From NCBI GenBank assembly GCA_020849535.1, contig JADLGB010000184.1, positions 1 to 53,600 of the forward strand: DNA of 53,600 nucleotides, in the 5' to 3' direction. The notes beneath the pieces are model-generated. The model ran no database searches and had not been told where the DNA came from. It worked only from the letters and a program-made list of their open reading frames with translations. A program made the position numbers and the translations under genes. Positions 8,294 to 16,444 of the stretch are shown here, piece after piece. The stretch comes from Candidatus Hydrogenedentota bacterium. Lineage in GTDB: Bacteria; Hydrogenedentota; Hydrogenedentia; Hydrogenedentales; SLHB01. Within the stretch, counting starts at the first letter, position 1. Every line of letters starts with the position of its first letter.

Positions 8294-9181
8294 TCACTTC
8301 ACCGTTACGTATCCGGTCGCCGCCACGAGCTTCTGGCCTTCAGGCGATAGGCAGGAATCGATGAAGGCCTTGATGTCACCTGCGGGTTCGCCCGCCGTAA
8401 CGAGAAGCAGCGGGCGCGCGATGGAGTATTCGCCCGACGCGACTGTGGCTTCCGTGGGCATGACGGCGGGTGATTGTGCGTCTTTCTTGACGGGGAGAAT
8501 CTTGACCTTCTGCGCGGCTTCCTCGGCATAGCCCAGACCCACGTAACCGATGGCCCACGGCGAGTCGGAAACGCTCTGAATGATGGCGGAGGTCGCGGGC
8601 AACAGCATGGCACTGGAAGAATAGTCTTCCTTGTTGAGGACGTGTTCGAGGAAAAACATGTACGTTCCCGAGCTGGATTCGCGAGACAAGACGACGATGG
8701 GTTCCGCGGGGCCGCCCAGTTGATCCCAGGTGGTGTAAGCGCCGGTGTAGATCTTCTTGAGTTGCTCCACGCTCAGTTCGCTGACGGGATTGGCCGGATT
8801 GACGACAATGGTGATGGCATCGCGCGCGACCACGATGGGGTGTAGTGTGAGGCCCTTCTGAGCGGCAAGCTTTTGCTCTTCTTCATTGACATCGCGGGAG
8901 GATGCGCAGATCGAGGTGGTGCCGTTAAGGAGCGAGGCGATGCCGGTACCGGAGCCACCGCCGGTCACCGACACGGTGGCGCCCGCATGCGACTTCATGT
9001 AGGCATCTGCCCATGCGGTCACCAGATGCAGCATGGTGTCGCTGCCCTTGATGGTGATGGCGGAGGAACGATCCTCGGAAGATGGTGTGGGAGCGGCCGA
9101 TTGCTGCTTGGGGCCGCAGCCCAGGACGGTGAGAGCCGATATCAGGGCATACAGCGGGAAGAGTGTGAGACTTCGGTTCAT
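8294..9181 (-). CDS. pstS: Phosphate-binding lipoprotein PstS
   Basis: PstS is the extracytoplasmic phosphate receptor of the importer. The 295-residue protein opens with a lipoprotein signal whose lipobox is LTVLGC, so the mature protein is anchored by Cys22 and followed by a Gln/Ser/Pro-rich linker. Phosphate-contact motifs are visible: GSDTM near residue 47, GGGSGTGI near residue 74, and RESSSGTY near the middle. AAGGAG stands six bases before the ATG. A Pho-box-like sequence lies 32 to 66 bases upstream. It is the first of the transporter genes and the only one with a sizeable upstream gap. Confidence 0.96.
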   Translation of the reverse strand: MNRSLTLFPLYALISALTVLGCGPKQQSAAPTPSSEDRSSAITIKGSDTMLHLVTAWADAYMKSHAGATVSVTGGGSGTGIASLLNGTTSICASSRDVNEEEQKLAAQKGLTLHPIVVARDAITIVVNPANPVSELSVEQLKKIYTGAYTTWDQLGGPAEPIVVLSRESSSGTYMFFLEHVLNKEDYSSSAMLLPATSAIIQSVSDSPWAIGYVGLGYAEEAAQKVKILPVKKDAQSPAVMPTEATVASGEYSIARPLLLVTAGEPAGDIKAFIDSCLSPEGQKLVAATGYVTVK

Positions 9182-9212
9182 GGGGTACTCCTTTACGGAT
9201 TGCTTGCGGGGA

Positions 9213-9247
9213 AGTTTATGTGAGGGGTGTTAGGCTTTTGTTAGGGA
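9213..9247 (-). promoter_or_regulatory. Pho-box-like direct repeats upstream of pstS
   Basis: On the minus strand CTAACA occurs twice with an 11-base period, followed by a TCACATAAACT stretch that could supply the -10. The 11-base periodicity is that of PhoB sites, although the letters differ from the Enterobacterial CTGTCAT. The same elements (CTAAC, CACATAA) recur at 11883-11912 upstream of phoB, which supports a shared regulator, most simply PhoB itself. Confidence 0.5.
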
Positions 9248-9249
9248 GG

Positions 9250-9311
9250 CACGGACGAGCACGGACGAGCACGGACTCCAATGAGACACAGGCGAGGGCG
9301 CCTGTGCCACA
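9250..9311. repeat. Small tandem repeat and solo family A half-element
   Basis: GCACGGACGA is repeated about 2.7 times at 9250-9276, a simple tandem repeat. After it, GACACAGGCGAGGGCGCCTGTG (9284-9305) plus CCACACACGCTTACC is one end of the family A element found complete at 12660-12813 and 24660-24812. Here only one end is present. It stands between phoR and pstS, where it could form a hairpin in the transcript. Confidence 0.65.
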
Positions 9312-9365
9312 CACGCTTACCCTACCTGGAGTGCGATGCCAAAGGCGTGAATCCGCTTCGCAGTT

Positions 9366-11144
9366 TCACTTTGCGGGTGCGGGGAGGTGGATGCGGAAGG
9401 TGCTGCCTTGCTGGGGGGTGCTTTCGACAGTGGCCTTGCCTCCGTGGATCCTTGCAATGTGTTTCACGATGGCGAGGCCCAGGCCCGTGCCGCCTTGTTT
9501 GCGGCTGCGGGCTTTGTCTACGCGGTAGAAGCGTTCGAAAATGCGCGGCAAGTGCTCTTTGTCGATGCCGCAACCCTGGTCCTTGACGGAGATGATCGTC
9601 TCGCTCCCATCGCACGTACAGCGCAACTGAATCTCCGTGCCTTCGTCGCTGTACTTGATGGCATTCTCCAGGAGATTCAGAACGGCTACCTGCAGCAAGG
9701 GGGCGTTCATCGTGATGCGCAACTTGGCATCGCATTCCATGGTGACGCGGATGCGCTTGGCGGCGGCCGCTTCCTCGCAGGCCGTGATGGCGGCCTTCAA
9801 GACTTCGGCAAGCGGGCCCACTTCCATCGGCAGCGAATTCTGGAGGGCTTCCTGCTCGATTCTGCTGAGGCGCAGAAGGTCTTCGATAAGTGCCGACAGC
9901 CGGTCCGCCTGCTTGCTGATGACTTCCAGAAAACGGCGGGACGCGCTCGGATCGTCGTGGGCGCCGTCGAGCAGGGTTTCCACATACCCTTTGATGGCGG
10001 TGATCGGGGTCTTGATCTCGTGCGACACATTGGCAACGAAGTCTTTTCGTGCATTCTCGAGGCGGACGAGGCGCGTGACGTCATGGAGGACGACGAGGCC
10101 GCCGATGCGCGCGCCCTGGGCATTGCTGAGGGCGGCGCCTTGCAAGCTGAGGTGTTCCTCCTCGTCGTGGTCGAGCACGATAACGCCTTCGACGGGTTCA
10201 CCGGATTCGAGCAATCTCGCGACCATGCGCTGCAACTCGGTATTGCGGATGACCTCGTGGATGGCGCGGTTGACGGCGCGATCCTGCGACACGCCGAACA
10301 TTCGGGCGGCCGCGGTATTCAAGCTGATAATGCGCTCGGCGGTGTCGAAGGCGATCACCCCTTCGACCATGCTCGACAGGACGGCCTCCAACTCATTGCG
10401 CTGGCGCTCGACCGTGTGAATGCGCTCATCGAGTTGCGCGGCCATGGCGTTCATCGCATCCGCGAGCTGGGCCAACTCGGAAGAATCCGGCACCGTGAGG
10501 CGCGATTCCAATTGTCCTTTCGCGAAACGCTCCGCACCTTGCTTGAGGTGTTCGAGCGGGCGGGTAACGGCGCGCGTCGCAATGAGGCTGAGCGCGGTGA
10601 CCGCGAGACTGACAATGAGGAAGCCAAGCGCCAGTTCCAGGTAGGCACTGCGAAGGCCGGCGCTCAACGAGGGATCCATGACCGCGATGCGCACGACACC
10701 GCGCACAGTGCCGCCTTCGTAAATGGGGAGGGCGACGTAATTCAAATGCGCCTTGAGCGTGAAGCTGTAGCGCCGGGCACGGCCCAATTCGCCGCGCATC
10801 GCGGCGATCACTTCTGGGCGGTCGCCGTGGTTATCCATGGTTTCGACATCATGGGACGAGTCGGCGATGACCTTGCCGTCTGGCGTGATCACGGTAACGC
10901 GGGCGGCGGCGGCTTCGCCCAGGCTGGTACACAGCGCGGGAAGTGCGGCGGCATTTCCTTCCACGAGGAGCGGTGTGACTTGGGGTACGATCAACCGTGC
11001 GCGCGCTTCGAGGTCGGCGTCGCGTCCTGCCCGGTAAAACTGTTGAACGGTATGGGTCGCGTAGGTGGCTGCCAGCAACAGGGCCACCGCGGCGACCAGC
11101 ACGAACAAGGGAAAGAGCTGCCAGATCAGGCGCTTTCTAGGCAA
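9366..11144 (-). CDS. phoR: Phosphate regulon sensor histidine kinase PhoR
   Basis: PhoR is a membrane kinase that phosphorylates PhoB when phosphate is scarce. The 592-residue protein has a membrane helix at about 10-30, an extracytoplasmic sensor-like segment to about 165, a second helix near 168-190, HAMP at about 190-245 and PAS at about 250-360. HisKA follows with the phosphorylated histidine in HEIKTP (His375), then HATPase_c with N-box NLLENAIKYS and G-box GGTGLGLAIVKHI. The periplasmic domain is larger than in E. coli PhoR, as is usual outside gamma-proteobacteria. It starts four bases after phoB. The pairing with phoB and the adjacent pst genes makes the assignment strong. Confidence 0.93.
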   Translation of the reverse strand: MPRKRLIWQLFPLFVLVAAVALLLAATYATHTVQQFYRAGRDADLEARARLIVPQVTPLLVEGNAAALPALCTSLGEAAAARVTVITPDGKVIADSSHDVETMDNHGDRPEVIAAMRGELGRARRYSFTLKAHLNYVALPIYEGGTVRGVVRIAVMDPSLSAGLRSAYLELALGFLIVSLAVTALSLIATRAVTRPLEHLKQGAERFAKGQLESRLTVPDSSELAQLADAMNAMAAQLDERIHTVERQRNELEAVLSSMVEGVIAFDTAERIISLNTAAARMFGVSQDRAVNRAIHEVIRNTELQRMVARLLESGEPVEGVIVLDHDEEEHLSLQGAALSNAQGARIGGLVVLHDVTRLVRLENARKDFVANVSHEIKTPITAIKGYVETLLDGAHDDPSASRRFLEVISKQADRLSALIEDLLRLSRIEQEALQNSLPMEVGPLAEVLKAAITACEEAAAAKRIRVTMECDAKLRITMNAPLLQVAVLNLLENAIKYSDEGTEIQLRCTCDGSETIISVKDQGCGIDKEHLPRIFERFYRVDKARSRKQGGTGLGLAIVKHIARIHGGKATVESTPQQGSTFRIHLPAPAK

Positions 11145-11148
11145 AGGA

Positions 11149-11838
11149 CTACAGCTCCTTGATGCGGTAACCGACTCCGCGGACCGTTTCGATGTAGCCG
11201 CCGTGACTCCCGAGTTTCTTGCGGAGCCCCACGATCTGCACGTCGACCGCGCGGTCGGTCACCGCGTAGCCTTCGCCGCGGACGGCATCGACGATCTGGG
11301 AGCGGGTGAACACCCAGCCCGGACGGCGCGCCAGCGTGTACAGGACTCGAAACTCCGTATACGTTAGTTCGACGGGCGTGCCTTGCACAAGTACTTCATG
11401 GCGGCCGGGGTGAATGACGATATCGTGGACGCGCAGGACGGAGGATTTCTCGACGGCCTCGGCCTCGCGGCGGCGCAGGACGGCCTTGATACGCGCGAGC
11501 AGGACGCGCGGACTGAAGGGCTTTGTGATGTAGTCATCGGCGCCAAGTTCGAGGCCTTTGACCACGTCGGCTTCTTCGCCTTTGGCGGTGAGCATGATGA
11601 TGGCGGCGTCCCGCGTCTTGGGATCATTCTTTAGAAGCGTGCACACCTCCAGACCGTCCAGGCCTGGCAGCATGAGGTCGAGCACGACGATATCGGGCAG
11701 GCTGTTACGGGCGGCCTTCACCGCGTCGCCCCCCGTGGCAACACAGGCTACCCGGTACCCCGCCTTGGAGAGGTTGTAATTGACGAGATCGAGGATATCT
11801 TCCTCGTCGTCGACGACCAGTATGTTTTCGCGTGCCAT
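11149..11838 (-). CDS. phoB: Phosphate regulon response regulator PhoB
   Basis: PhoB is an OmpR-family transcription factor. The 229-residue protein has a receiver domain with the acidic pair near residue 11, the phosphorylated Asp54 in VVLDLMLPG, and the switch residues LTAKGEE and the KPF lysine. A winged-helix DNA-binding domain follows with LTYTEFRVL and the recognition-helix region RAVDVQIVGLRKKLG. GGAG stands eight bases before the ATG. It heads the minus-strand Pho locus. Between it and the divergent CDP-alcohol transferase lies a Pho-box-like sequence, so autoregulation is likely. Confidence 0.95.
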   Translation of the reverse strand: MARENILVVDDEEDILDLVNYNLSKAGYRVACVATGGDAVKAARNSLPDIVVLDLMLPGLDGLEVCTLLKNDPKTRDAAIIMLTAKGEEADVVKGLELGADDYITKPFSPRVLLARIKAVLRRREAEAVEKSSVLRVHDIVIHPGRHEVLVQGTPVELTYTEFRVLYTLARRPGWVFTRSQIVDAVRGEGYAVTDRAVDVQIVGLRKKLGSHGGYIETVRGVGYRIKEL

Positions 11839-11882
11839 CGCCGTACTCCAGTTGCCACCGCGGATCTCACAAACGGCAACAA

Positions 11883-11912
11883 GTTAGCCTAACATTGTTA
11901 GGGTTATGTGAG
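11883..11912. promoter_or_regulatory. Pho-box-like region between phoB and the CDP-alcohol transferase gene
   Basis: On the plus strand the region reads GTTAG, then CCTAACATT, then GTTAGG and GTTATGTGAG. The elements GTTAGG and TTATGTGAG are both present upstream of pstS at 9213-9247. GTTAGCCTAAC is itself a small inverted repeat. It sits 45 bases before the phoB start and 95 bases before the divergent start at 12007, so one site could serve both genes. Confidence 0.5.
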
Positions 11913-12006
11913 AAAGGAATGGAGGGACCACGGCGGACTCACACAAAGGCGGACTTTGCCGCGTGACACCCAATGGCCTATAGTGGGTATGGCGACGGAA
12001 GACTCG

Positions 12007-12618
12007 ATGACAAACACAAGCGAGCCAAAGGCAGACTGTTACTCTCAGGGCGAGCGGCGCTGGATGGTCTACACCCAGCAGTTCCGGGGTGTGTGGATGG
12101 CGCCGCTCTTGTCGCTGATGGCGAGGGCGGGCATCAAACCAGACCACCTCACGATCCTGTCGCTGGCGGCGGGGCTGGCGTTCTGCCCGCTGTATGCACC
12201 CGCTTTCCCGCTGGCTCTGACATGCCTGGCGCTCCACGTGGTGCTGGACGGCTTGGATGGCCCATTGGCGAGACACCTCGGCGTGGCGTCGCGGAGCGGG
12301 TCTTTCACGGATACCATGGCGGATCAGACGGTCATCACGGCCACCACGTTGACGGCGGTGTTTTACGGTTCCGTGCACTTTCTTCCGGGGACCTTGTATA
12401 TACTGACGTACACGGTCGTTGTGCTGTTTGCGATGGCCAGGAACGCGCTGCAGGCTCCCTATAGTTGGTTGTTCAGGCCGAGGTTCCTGGTGTATGTGTG
12501 GATCGCCGTGGACTACTATGTGCTGCCGGGAACGCTGAATTACGTCATCTGGGCGTGCGTGGCGCTGCTCGGCGCAAAGACGATCAGCGGGTTTGTGCGG
12601 ATCCGCAAGCGGATATAG
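12007..12618 (+). CDS. CDP-alcohol phosphatidyltransferase family protein
   Basis: Enzymes of this family transfer a phosphatidyl or phospho-alcohol group from a CDP-alcohol to an acceptor, making phospholipids such as phosphatidylglycerol or phosphatidylinositol phosphate in the inner membrane. The full signature is visible, D-x2-DG-x2-AR-x8-G-x3-D-x3-D, as DGLDGPLAR...G...D...D at about residues 77-102. Several hydrophobic membrane helices follow. The ATG at 12007, five bases after GGAAG, is preferred to ATG 11989; the frame opens at 11908. The protein has 203 residues. Its position opposite phoB raises the possibility of phosphate-controlled lipid remodelling. The alcohol cannot be told. 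Confidence 0.85.
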   Translation: MTNTSEPKADCYSQGERRWMVYTQQFRGVWMAPLLSLMARAGIKPDHLTILSLAAGLAFCPLYAPAFPLALTCLALHVVLDGLDGPLARHLGVASRSGSFTDTMADQTVITATTLTAVFYGSVHFLPGTLYILTYTVVVLFAMARNALQAPYSWLFRPRFLVYVWIAVDYYVLPGTLNYVIWACVALLGAKTISGFVRIRKRI

Positions 12619-12659
12619 CCTCCACGAGAGGCCTACGTCGTTGGCGGAATTCTGAATGG

Positions 12660-12813
12660 GACACAGGCGAGGGCGCCTGTGCCACACGTCTATCTGCATT
12701 CCACTTGTCGGTGGGAACTTCGATGGACTCCTGCACATACCAAAGACCCGAGGAGAGGAAGATTATCCCAAGGCGTGGCAAGCGCGTGTGGCACAGGCGC
12801 CCTCGCCTGTGTC
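12660..12813. repeat. Family A repeat element, complete copy 1 (about 154 bp)
   Basis: The ends are inverted copies of GACACAGGCGAGGGCGCCTG, each itself partly palindromic (GGCGAGGGCGCC). The inside starts CACACGTCTATCTGC and ends GCAAGCGCGTGTGGC. The second copy at 24660-24812 is in the opposite orientation, has almost the same length, and shares the ends and parts of the inside. Two inverted REP-like units with a fixed spacer match REPIN or MITE architecture. It lies between two plus-strand genes and needs a transposase from elsewhere. Confidence 0.8.
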
Positions 12814-12895
12814 TTGCATGGGGTACAGCCAGATTTGGCACTACCCAATTCGAAGTGTGATGGCGTCGCGGCTTTGCCGCATTGAAGGAGTAGTC

Positions 12896-13207
12896 ATGCA
12901 ACAAGTACCAAATCAATCAGGGCCATCCGGCGAAGCGAACCCTTACAACATTGATTATTCGCGCGAGAAACGTTTGAAGAGAATATTCATCGGTCTCATC
13001 GCGGTCTTCTTCGTGATCGCGGCAATCCTGGTGTTTGGGGCGTTCTTCCTGGATTTCACGAGTCCGATGCGGGAGCCTGTCGAGCCTCCCGTAGTGCCGG
13101 CGCCGGAGAGCACACCGGCAAGAACGCACCGATTGCCCGCACCGACTCTCATTACGCGTGCCGAGAACGTGGTGTCAGGGGTCGAGCTTGCCATCAGGCA
13201 GGCCTAA
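12896..13207 (+). CDS. Small single-pass membrane protein, unknown function
   Basis: The ATG at 12896 lies five bases after AAGGAG, so translation is well supported even though a longer frame is open from 12656 through the repeat. The 103-residue protein has a polar N-terminus of about 35 residues, a Lys/Arg-rich patch (REKRLKR), one long membrane helix (about residues 36-59: IFIGLIAVFFVIAAILVFGAFF) and a Pro-rich tail. The layout suggests an inner-membrane protein with its tail outside. I do not recognise a family. Its end overlaps the end of the convergent oxidoreductase gene by 33 bases. Confidence 0.65.
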   Translation: MQQVPNQSGPSGEANPYNIDYSREKRLKRIFIGLIAVFFVIAAILVFGAFFLDFTSPMREPVEPPVVPAPESTPARTHRLPAPTLITRAENVVSGVELAIRQA

Positions 13208-14278
13208 TGGCAACGGGGCCGGGCGTTCGCACCGGCTCTGGATATGCACGTGGCGCTCGTCACGCGAGGCTTCATGGAAGCTGTGCATGACGTCCAGCAC
13301 GTGATAAGCGAGTTTGCCGCTGGCGCGATGAGGACGGCCTGAACGTAGGGCGTTGGCCATGTCGGCGACACCAATGCCGCGGCTCTGATCGGCGTATCCG
13401 TGGGTGAACGGCACATCCTCCCACTCCCCTGCCCTGCCGCACTTCACGCGGATCGGACCGCTGAAGCAGTTCGGATCGGGGACGGAGAGCGAACCTTCGG
13501 TACCGTGGATTTCGATATGGGGCAGGTGGTGGTCCCACACGTCGAAGCTCATGACCATAGTGGCGATTGCGCCCGATTCAAAGTCGAGCACGCCGGACAA
13601 ATGCGTGGGCGTCCGCACGGTGACGACCTGGCCGCGTCTTACTTCGCTGGTCACGGTTCGCGTGGGAAACGTGATGCGGGTCGAGGCGGTCACGCGGCGG
13701 ATAGGCCCCATGAGAACGCAGAGCGCGGTCAGGTAATACGGACCCATGTCGAAAAGGGGTCCGCCCCCGGGCTGGTAGAAGAACTCAGGATCCGGGTGCC
13801 AGTTCTCGTGGCCGTGACACATCATGAACGCCGTGGCCGAGACGGGTTCACCGATGCGTCCGCTGTCAATGAGGTTGCGGCAGGTCTGGATGCCCGCGCC
13901 CATGAAGGTATCCGGGGCGCAGCCTACGCGCAGGCCTTTCTCGCGCGCCAGGGTGAGCATGGCCGCAGCTTGTTCGCGCGTAAGGGCGAGGGGCTTCTCG
14001 TTATGAACGGATTTGCCCGCCTGCAAGGCCGCGATGCCGATGTCGCCGTGGGCCTTGGGTATGGTCAGGTTGATGATGATGTCGATATCGGGATCGGCGA
14101 TGAGTTGGTCGACCGTGAGTGCACGTGTGATACCGTGTTCTTTTGCTTTCGCGCGCGCGCGATCTGCGAGGAGATCGGCGCAGGCGGCGACCTCGATGCC
14201 TTCAAAACGCTTGCCGGCCTTGAAGTACACGTCGCAGATGTTTCCGCAGCCGATGAGGCCGCATTGGAGTGGTTTCAT
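13175..14278 (-). CDS. Gfo/Idh/MocA family NAD(P)-dependent oxidoreductase
   Basis: Members oxidise or reduce sugars and inositols with a bound NAD(P). The 367-residue protein starts with a Rossmann fold (CGLIGCGNICDVYF, the GxGxxx nucleotide site) and has the family hallmark EKP in NEKPLALT at about residue 95. A C-terminal alpha/beta substrate domain follows. Its ATG is 12 bases after the ThuA stop, and it is the last gene of an operon that starts with a sugar ABC importer at 18669. The gene set suggests that the imported carbohydrate is oxidised at a ring carbon. The substrate is unknown. Confidence 0.88.
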   Translation of the reverse strand: MKPLQCGLIGCGNICDVYFKAGKRFEGIEVAACADLLADRARAKAKEHGITRALTVDQLIADPDIDIIINLTIPKAHGDIGIAALQAGKSVHNEKPLALTREQAAAMLTLAREKGLRVGCAPDTFMGAGIQTCRNLIDSGRIGEPVSATAFMMCHGHENWHPDPEFFYQPGGGPLFDMGPYYLTALCVLMGPIRRVTASTRITFPTRTVTSEVRRGQVVTVRTPTHLSGVLDFESGAIATMVMSFDVWDHHLPHIEIHGTEGSLSVPDPNCFSGPIRVKCGRAGEWEDVPFTHGYADQSRGIGVADMANALRSGRPHRASGKLAYHVLDVMHSFHEASRDERHVHIQSRCERPAPLPLGLPDGKLDP

Positions 14279-14290
14279 GGGGGCTATCCT

Positions 14291-14938
14291 CTAGCGGCTC
14301 GCCCAGAGCATGCCGCGTCTCATGATTTCGCGGCATTCCGGGACCTGAAAGTCGGTGGCGGCATGACCCAGGGACGAGTAGAAGACGCGGCCTTCGCCGT
14401 ATTTGCGTTTCCACACGACCGGCATGACGCAGCCGGCCGTCCACGGGGCGTCGATGCCTTGGAATGTTGTGGTTGCGAGCACGTCATTGGAAGGGTCCAC
14501 GTGCATGTAGTATTGCTCGGAATGCATGCGGAAGTCTGAAAGGCCTGCCACGATTGGGTCGCTGAGTTGGGTGATGTGCACTTCGTAATCGATGATGCCA
14601 CCGGGATGCGCGACGAACTGGCCGCCGGTCATGAACTGGTACTCGGTGCTGTTCCTGAACGCATCGCAGAGGCCGCCGTGCCATCCCGCGATGCCGATAC
14701 CGGAACGAACCGCGGCGAGGAGGCCCTTCTCCTGCTCGGGAGCGATCGTGCCCATGGTCCAACAGGGCACGATGAGACTCAGGGTGGACATGACGCCGGG
14801 ATCAGCAAACGGGTCGAGCGAGTCCGTCACTTCCACGGCGAATCCTTCCTCTTCGAGGATGGGCGCGAAGACGCGGATGCATTGCTCCGGTTCGTGTCCG
14901 TCCCATCCGCCCCAGACGAGCAGGGCTTTCTTGGCCAT
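14291..14938 (-). CDS. ThuA-domain protein
   Basis: ThuA proteins have a class I glutamine-amidotransferase-like fold and occur with sugar-uptake and Gfo/Idh/MocA genes; in rhizobia ThuA-ThuB act on trehalose-derived 3-keto sugars. The 215-residue protein has the opening [16 protein letters not shown], the central [13 protein letters not shown], and the late [13 protein letters not shown] that mark the family. The distance to the downstream oxidoreductase is 12 bases, which mirrors the thuA-thuB pairing. It lacks a signal peptide and so acts in the cytosol. Whether the substrate is trehalose is not shown. Confidence 0.85.
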   Translation of the reverse strand: MAKKALLVWGGWDGHEPEQCIRVFAPILEEEGFAVEVTDSLDPFADPGVMSTLSLIVPCWTMGTIAPEQEKGLLAAVRSGIGIAGWHGGLCDAFRNSTEYQFMTGGQFVAHPGGIIDYEVHITQLSDPIVAGLSDFRMHSEQYYMHVDPSNDVLATTTFQGIDAPWTAGCVMPVVWKRKYGEGRVFYSSLGHAATDFQVPECREIMRRGMLWASR

Positions 14939-14968
14939 ACGTAAACCCCCGAATTGTTGCAGGTGAAG

Positions 14969-15574
14969 TTACTTCTCGCCCCAGACGACCATGGCGGGCG
15001 GGACATTTCTCCAGATGATGTTCGTTTTCCCCGTTCGGCTGAATCGCGTTTTCATCCTGTCGAGGAACTTCTTGCCGGAAGGTACCGCCGGGCTCTGGAT
15101 ATAGATATAGGTGGCGAAGGTCCCACCGGGACGCAGGGATGCGATGATGGCGTCGAAGAGCTGATTCTGGAGTTCATCGTTGAAGACGGTCCACGGCAGG
15201 CCGGAGACGATGGAATCACAGTGGGTCACACCCAACTCGGCGAGATACTCGGGAGTCCTGGTCGCGGAATCCTGATGAACCTTCACGTCAGGGAACCGTT
15301 TGTGCAGGATTGTGACGAAGTCGGGATTGATCTCCATCGCGAAGAACTTGGCGCCGGGCTGGAGGCGCGGGAGGATTTGCTCCGTGATGGCCCCGGTGCC
15401 GGGGCCAAACTCGACGACGACTTGGGCTTCGGCGACTTTGGCGGCCTGCGTGACGACCGTGGCCAGTTCACGGGAACTCGGAATCACGGAACCCACGCGA
15501 CCCGGTTTGGTAATAAATTCCTTGAAGAACTTCATTGCGTACACGAGACGCGAATCCCTCCCAGCACCCTGCAT
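14969..15574 (-). CDS. SAM-dependent methyltransferase, phospholipid N-methyltransferase-like
   Basis: The protein (201 residues from ATG 15574, or 188 from ATG 15535) has a class I methyltransferase fold with the SAM site VVEFGPGTGAITEQ and the acidic end of the next strand in AMEINPDF. The N-terminus FFKEFITKPGRVGSVIPSS resembles the PmtA-like (COG3963) enzymes that methylate phosphatidylethanolamine, and also rRNA dimethylases such as KsgA. The strand IVSGLPW takes the place of the usual NPPY-like motif. It starts three bases after the permease stop, in a sugar-import operon, which is an unexpected place for such an enzyme. The true substrate is open. Confidence 0.72.
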   Translation of the reverse strand: MQGAGRDSRLVYAMKFFKEFITKPGRVGSVIPSSRELATVVTQAAKVAEAQVVVEFGPGTGAITEQILPRLQPGAKFFAMEINPDFVTILHKRFPDVKVHQDSATRTPEYLAELGVTHCDSIVSGLPWTVFNDELQNQLFDAIIASLRPGGTFATYIYIQSPAVPSGKKFLDRMKTRFSRTGKTNIIWRNVPPAMVVWGEK

Positions 15575-15577
15575 CCA

Positions 15578-16444
15578 TTAACCCTTGATTGCACCCTTGG
15601 TGATGCCTTCGACAAACTGTTTTTGAAGGATACTGTACAAAATCACGATGGGGATCACAATGAAGAGGGCCGCGGCCATCATAAGATGCCAGGGAGAGGC
15701 GCCCTCTTCGGCTTGTTTCTTGAGGTAGGCGAGGCCGACGGGGAGGGTCCGCATGGTCGCGGTATCCGTGACAATGAGGGGCCACAGGAAGTCGTTCCAA
15801 CGGCCGAGAAAGGAGACCAGGGTCACGGCCACGAGCACGGGCCGGCTCATGGGCAGCACGACACGCCACAGGATGCGCCCGTGACCGGCGCCGTCGGCTT
15901 TGGCAGCGTCGATCAATGCGGAGGGGAGCATGCGGAACTGCTGATAGAACACAAAAACGGGGAACGCGTGGGCGGCGGGTGGGACGATCAGGGCCCAGTA
16001 AGTATTGATCCAATCGAGGCGGCTCAGGGTGAGGTAGTTGGGGACGAGTTTCATTTCATCGGGGATCATCATCGTGGCGAGCACGAGGAGCAACCAGAAC
16101 CGCCGCGCCGGGAAGCGGATGAACGCGAACGCGTAGGCCATGAGAAGCGCAAGCCCGACTTGAAGGGCGGTGGCGGCAAGGCCGGTGATGAGGCTGTTCA
16201 CGTACATCCTGCCGAAGGGCGCGGAGCGCCAGGCATCGATGTAATTGCCCCACCGCAGCGACTCGGGCCACCAGGAAGGCGGATAACCGGCGAGTTCGTG
16301 CGGGGACTTGAGCGACGTAACGACCATCCAGAAGAAGGGCAAACCCAGCAACATGCACGCGGCCAGAAGTGACGCATAGACGGCAGCGGTTGTGAGAGGG
16401 TTCTTCCGCGTGTGGCCAACGTGTGCCGCTACGCTACTCCCCAT
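15578..16444 (-). CDS. Sugar ABC transporter permease, MalG type
   Basis: This is the inner-membrane subunit of a carbohydrate importer (CUT1 family). Using the ATG at 16442-16444, which overlaps the other permease gene by 11 bases, the protein has 288 residues and about six membrane helices. The coupling loop is DAAKADGAGHGRILWRVVLP, the EAA motif of MalG-like subunits. The substrate-side helix contains MMIPDEMKLVPNYL. A longer frame opening at 16531 has only shadow sequence at its start. It forms the pore with the permease encoded just upstream. Confidence 0.9.
   Translation of the reverse strand: MGSSVAAHVGHTRKNPLTTAAVYASLLAACMLLGLPFFWMVVTSLKSPHELAGYPPSWWPESLRWGNYIDAWRSAPFGRMYVNSLITGLAATALQVGLALLMAYAFAFIRFPARRFWLLLVLATMMIPDEMKLVPNYLTLSRLDWINTYWALIVPPAAHAFPVFVFYQQFRMLPSALIDAAKADGAGHGRILWRVVLPMSRPVLVAVTLVSFLGRWNDFLWPLIVTDTATMRTLPVGLAYLKKQAEEGASPWHLMMAAALFIVIPIVILYSILQKQFVEGITKGAIKG

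Noticed and set aside
9387..11162. Plus-strand frame of 591 codons
   Set aside because: It is antisense to phoR, whose HAMP, HisKA and HATPase motifs are intact, and has no ribosome binding site or recognisable domain.
12656..12895. Coding extension of the small membrane protein through the repeat
   Set aside because: The sequence is the family A repeat, the same phrase appears in unrelated frames elsewhere, and a strong ribosome binding site precedes the ATG at 12896.
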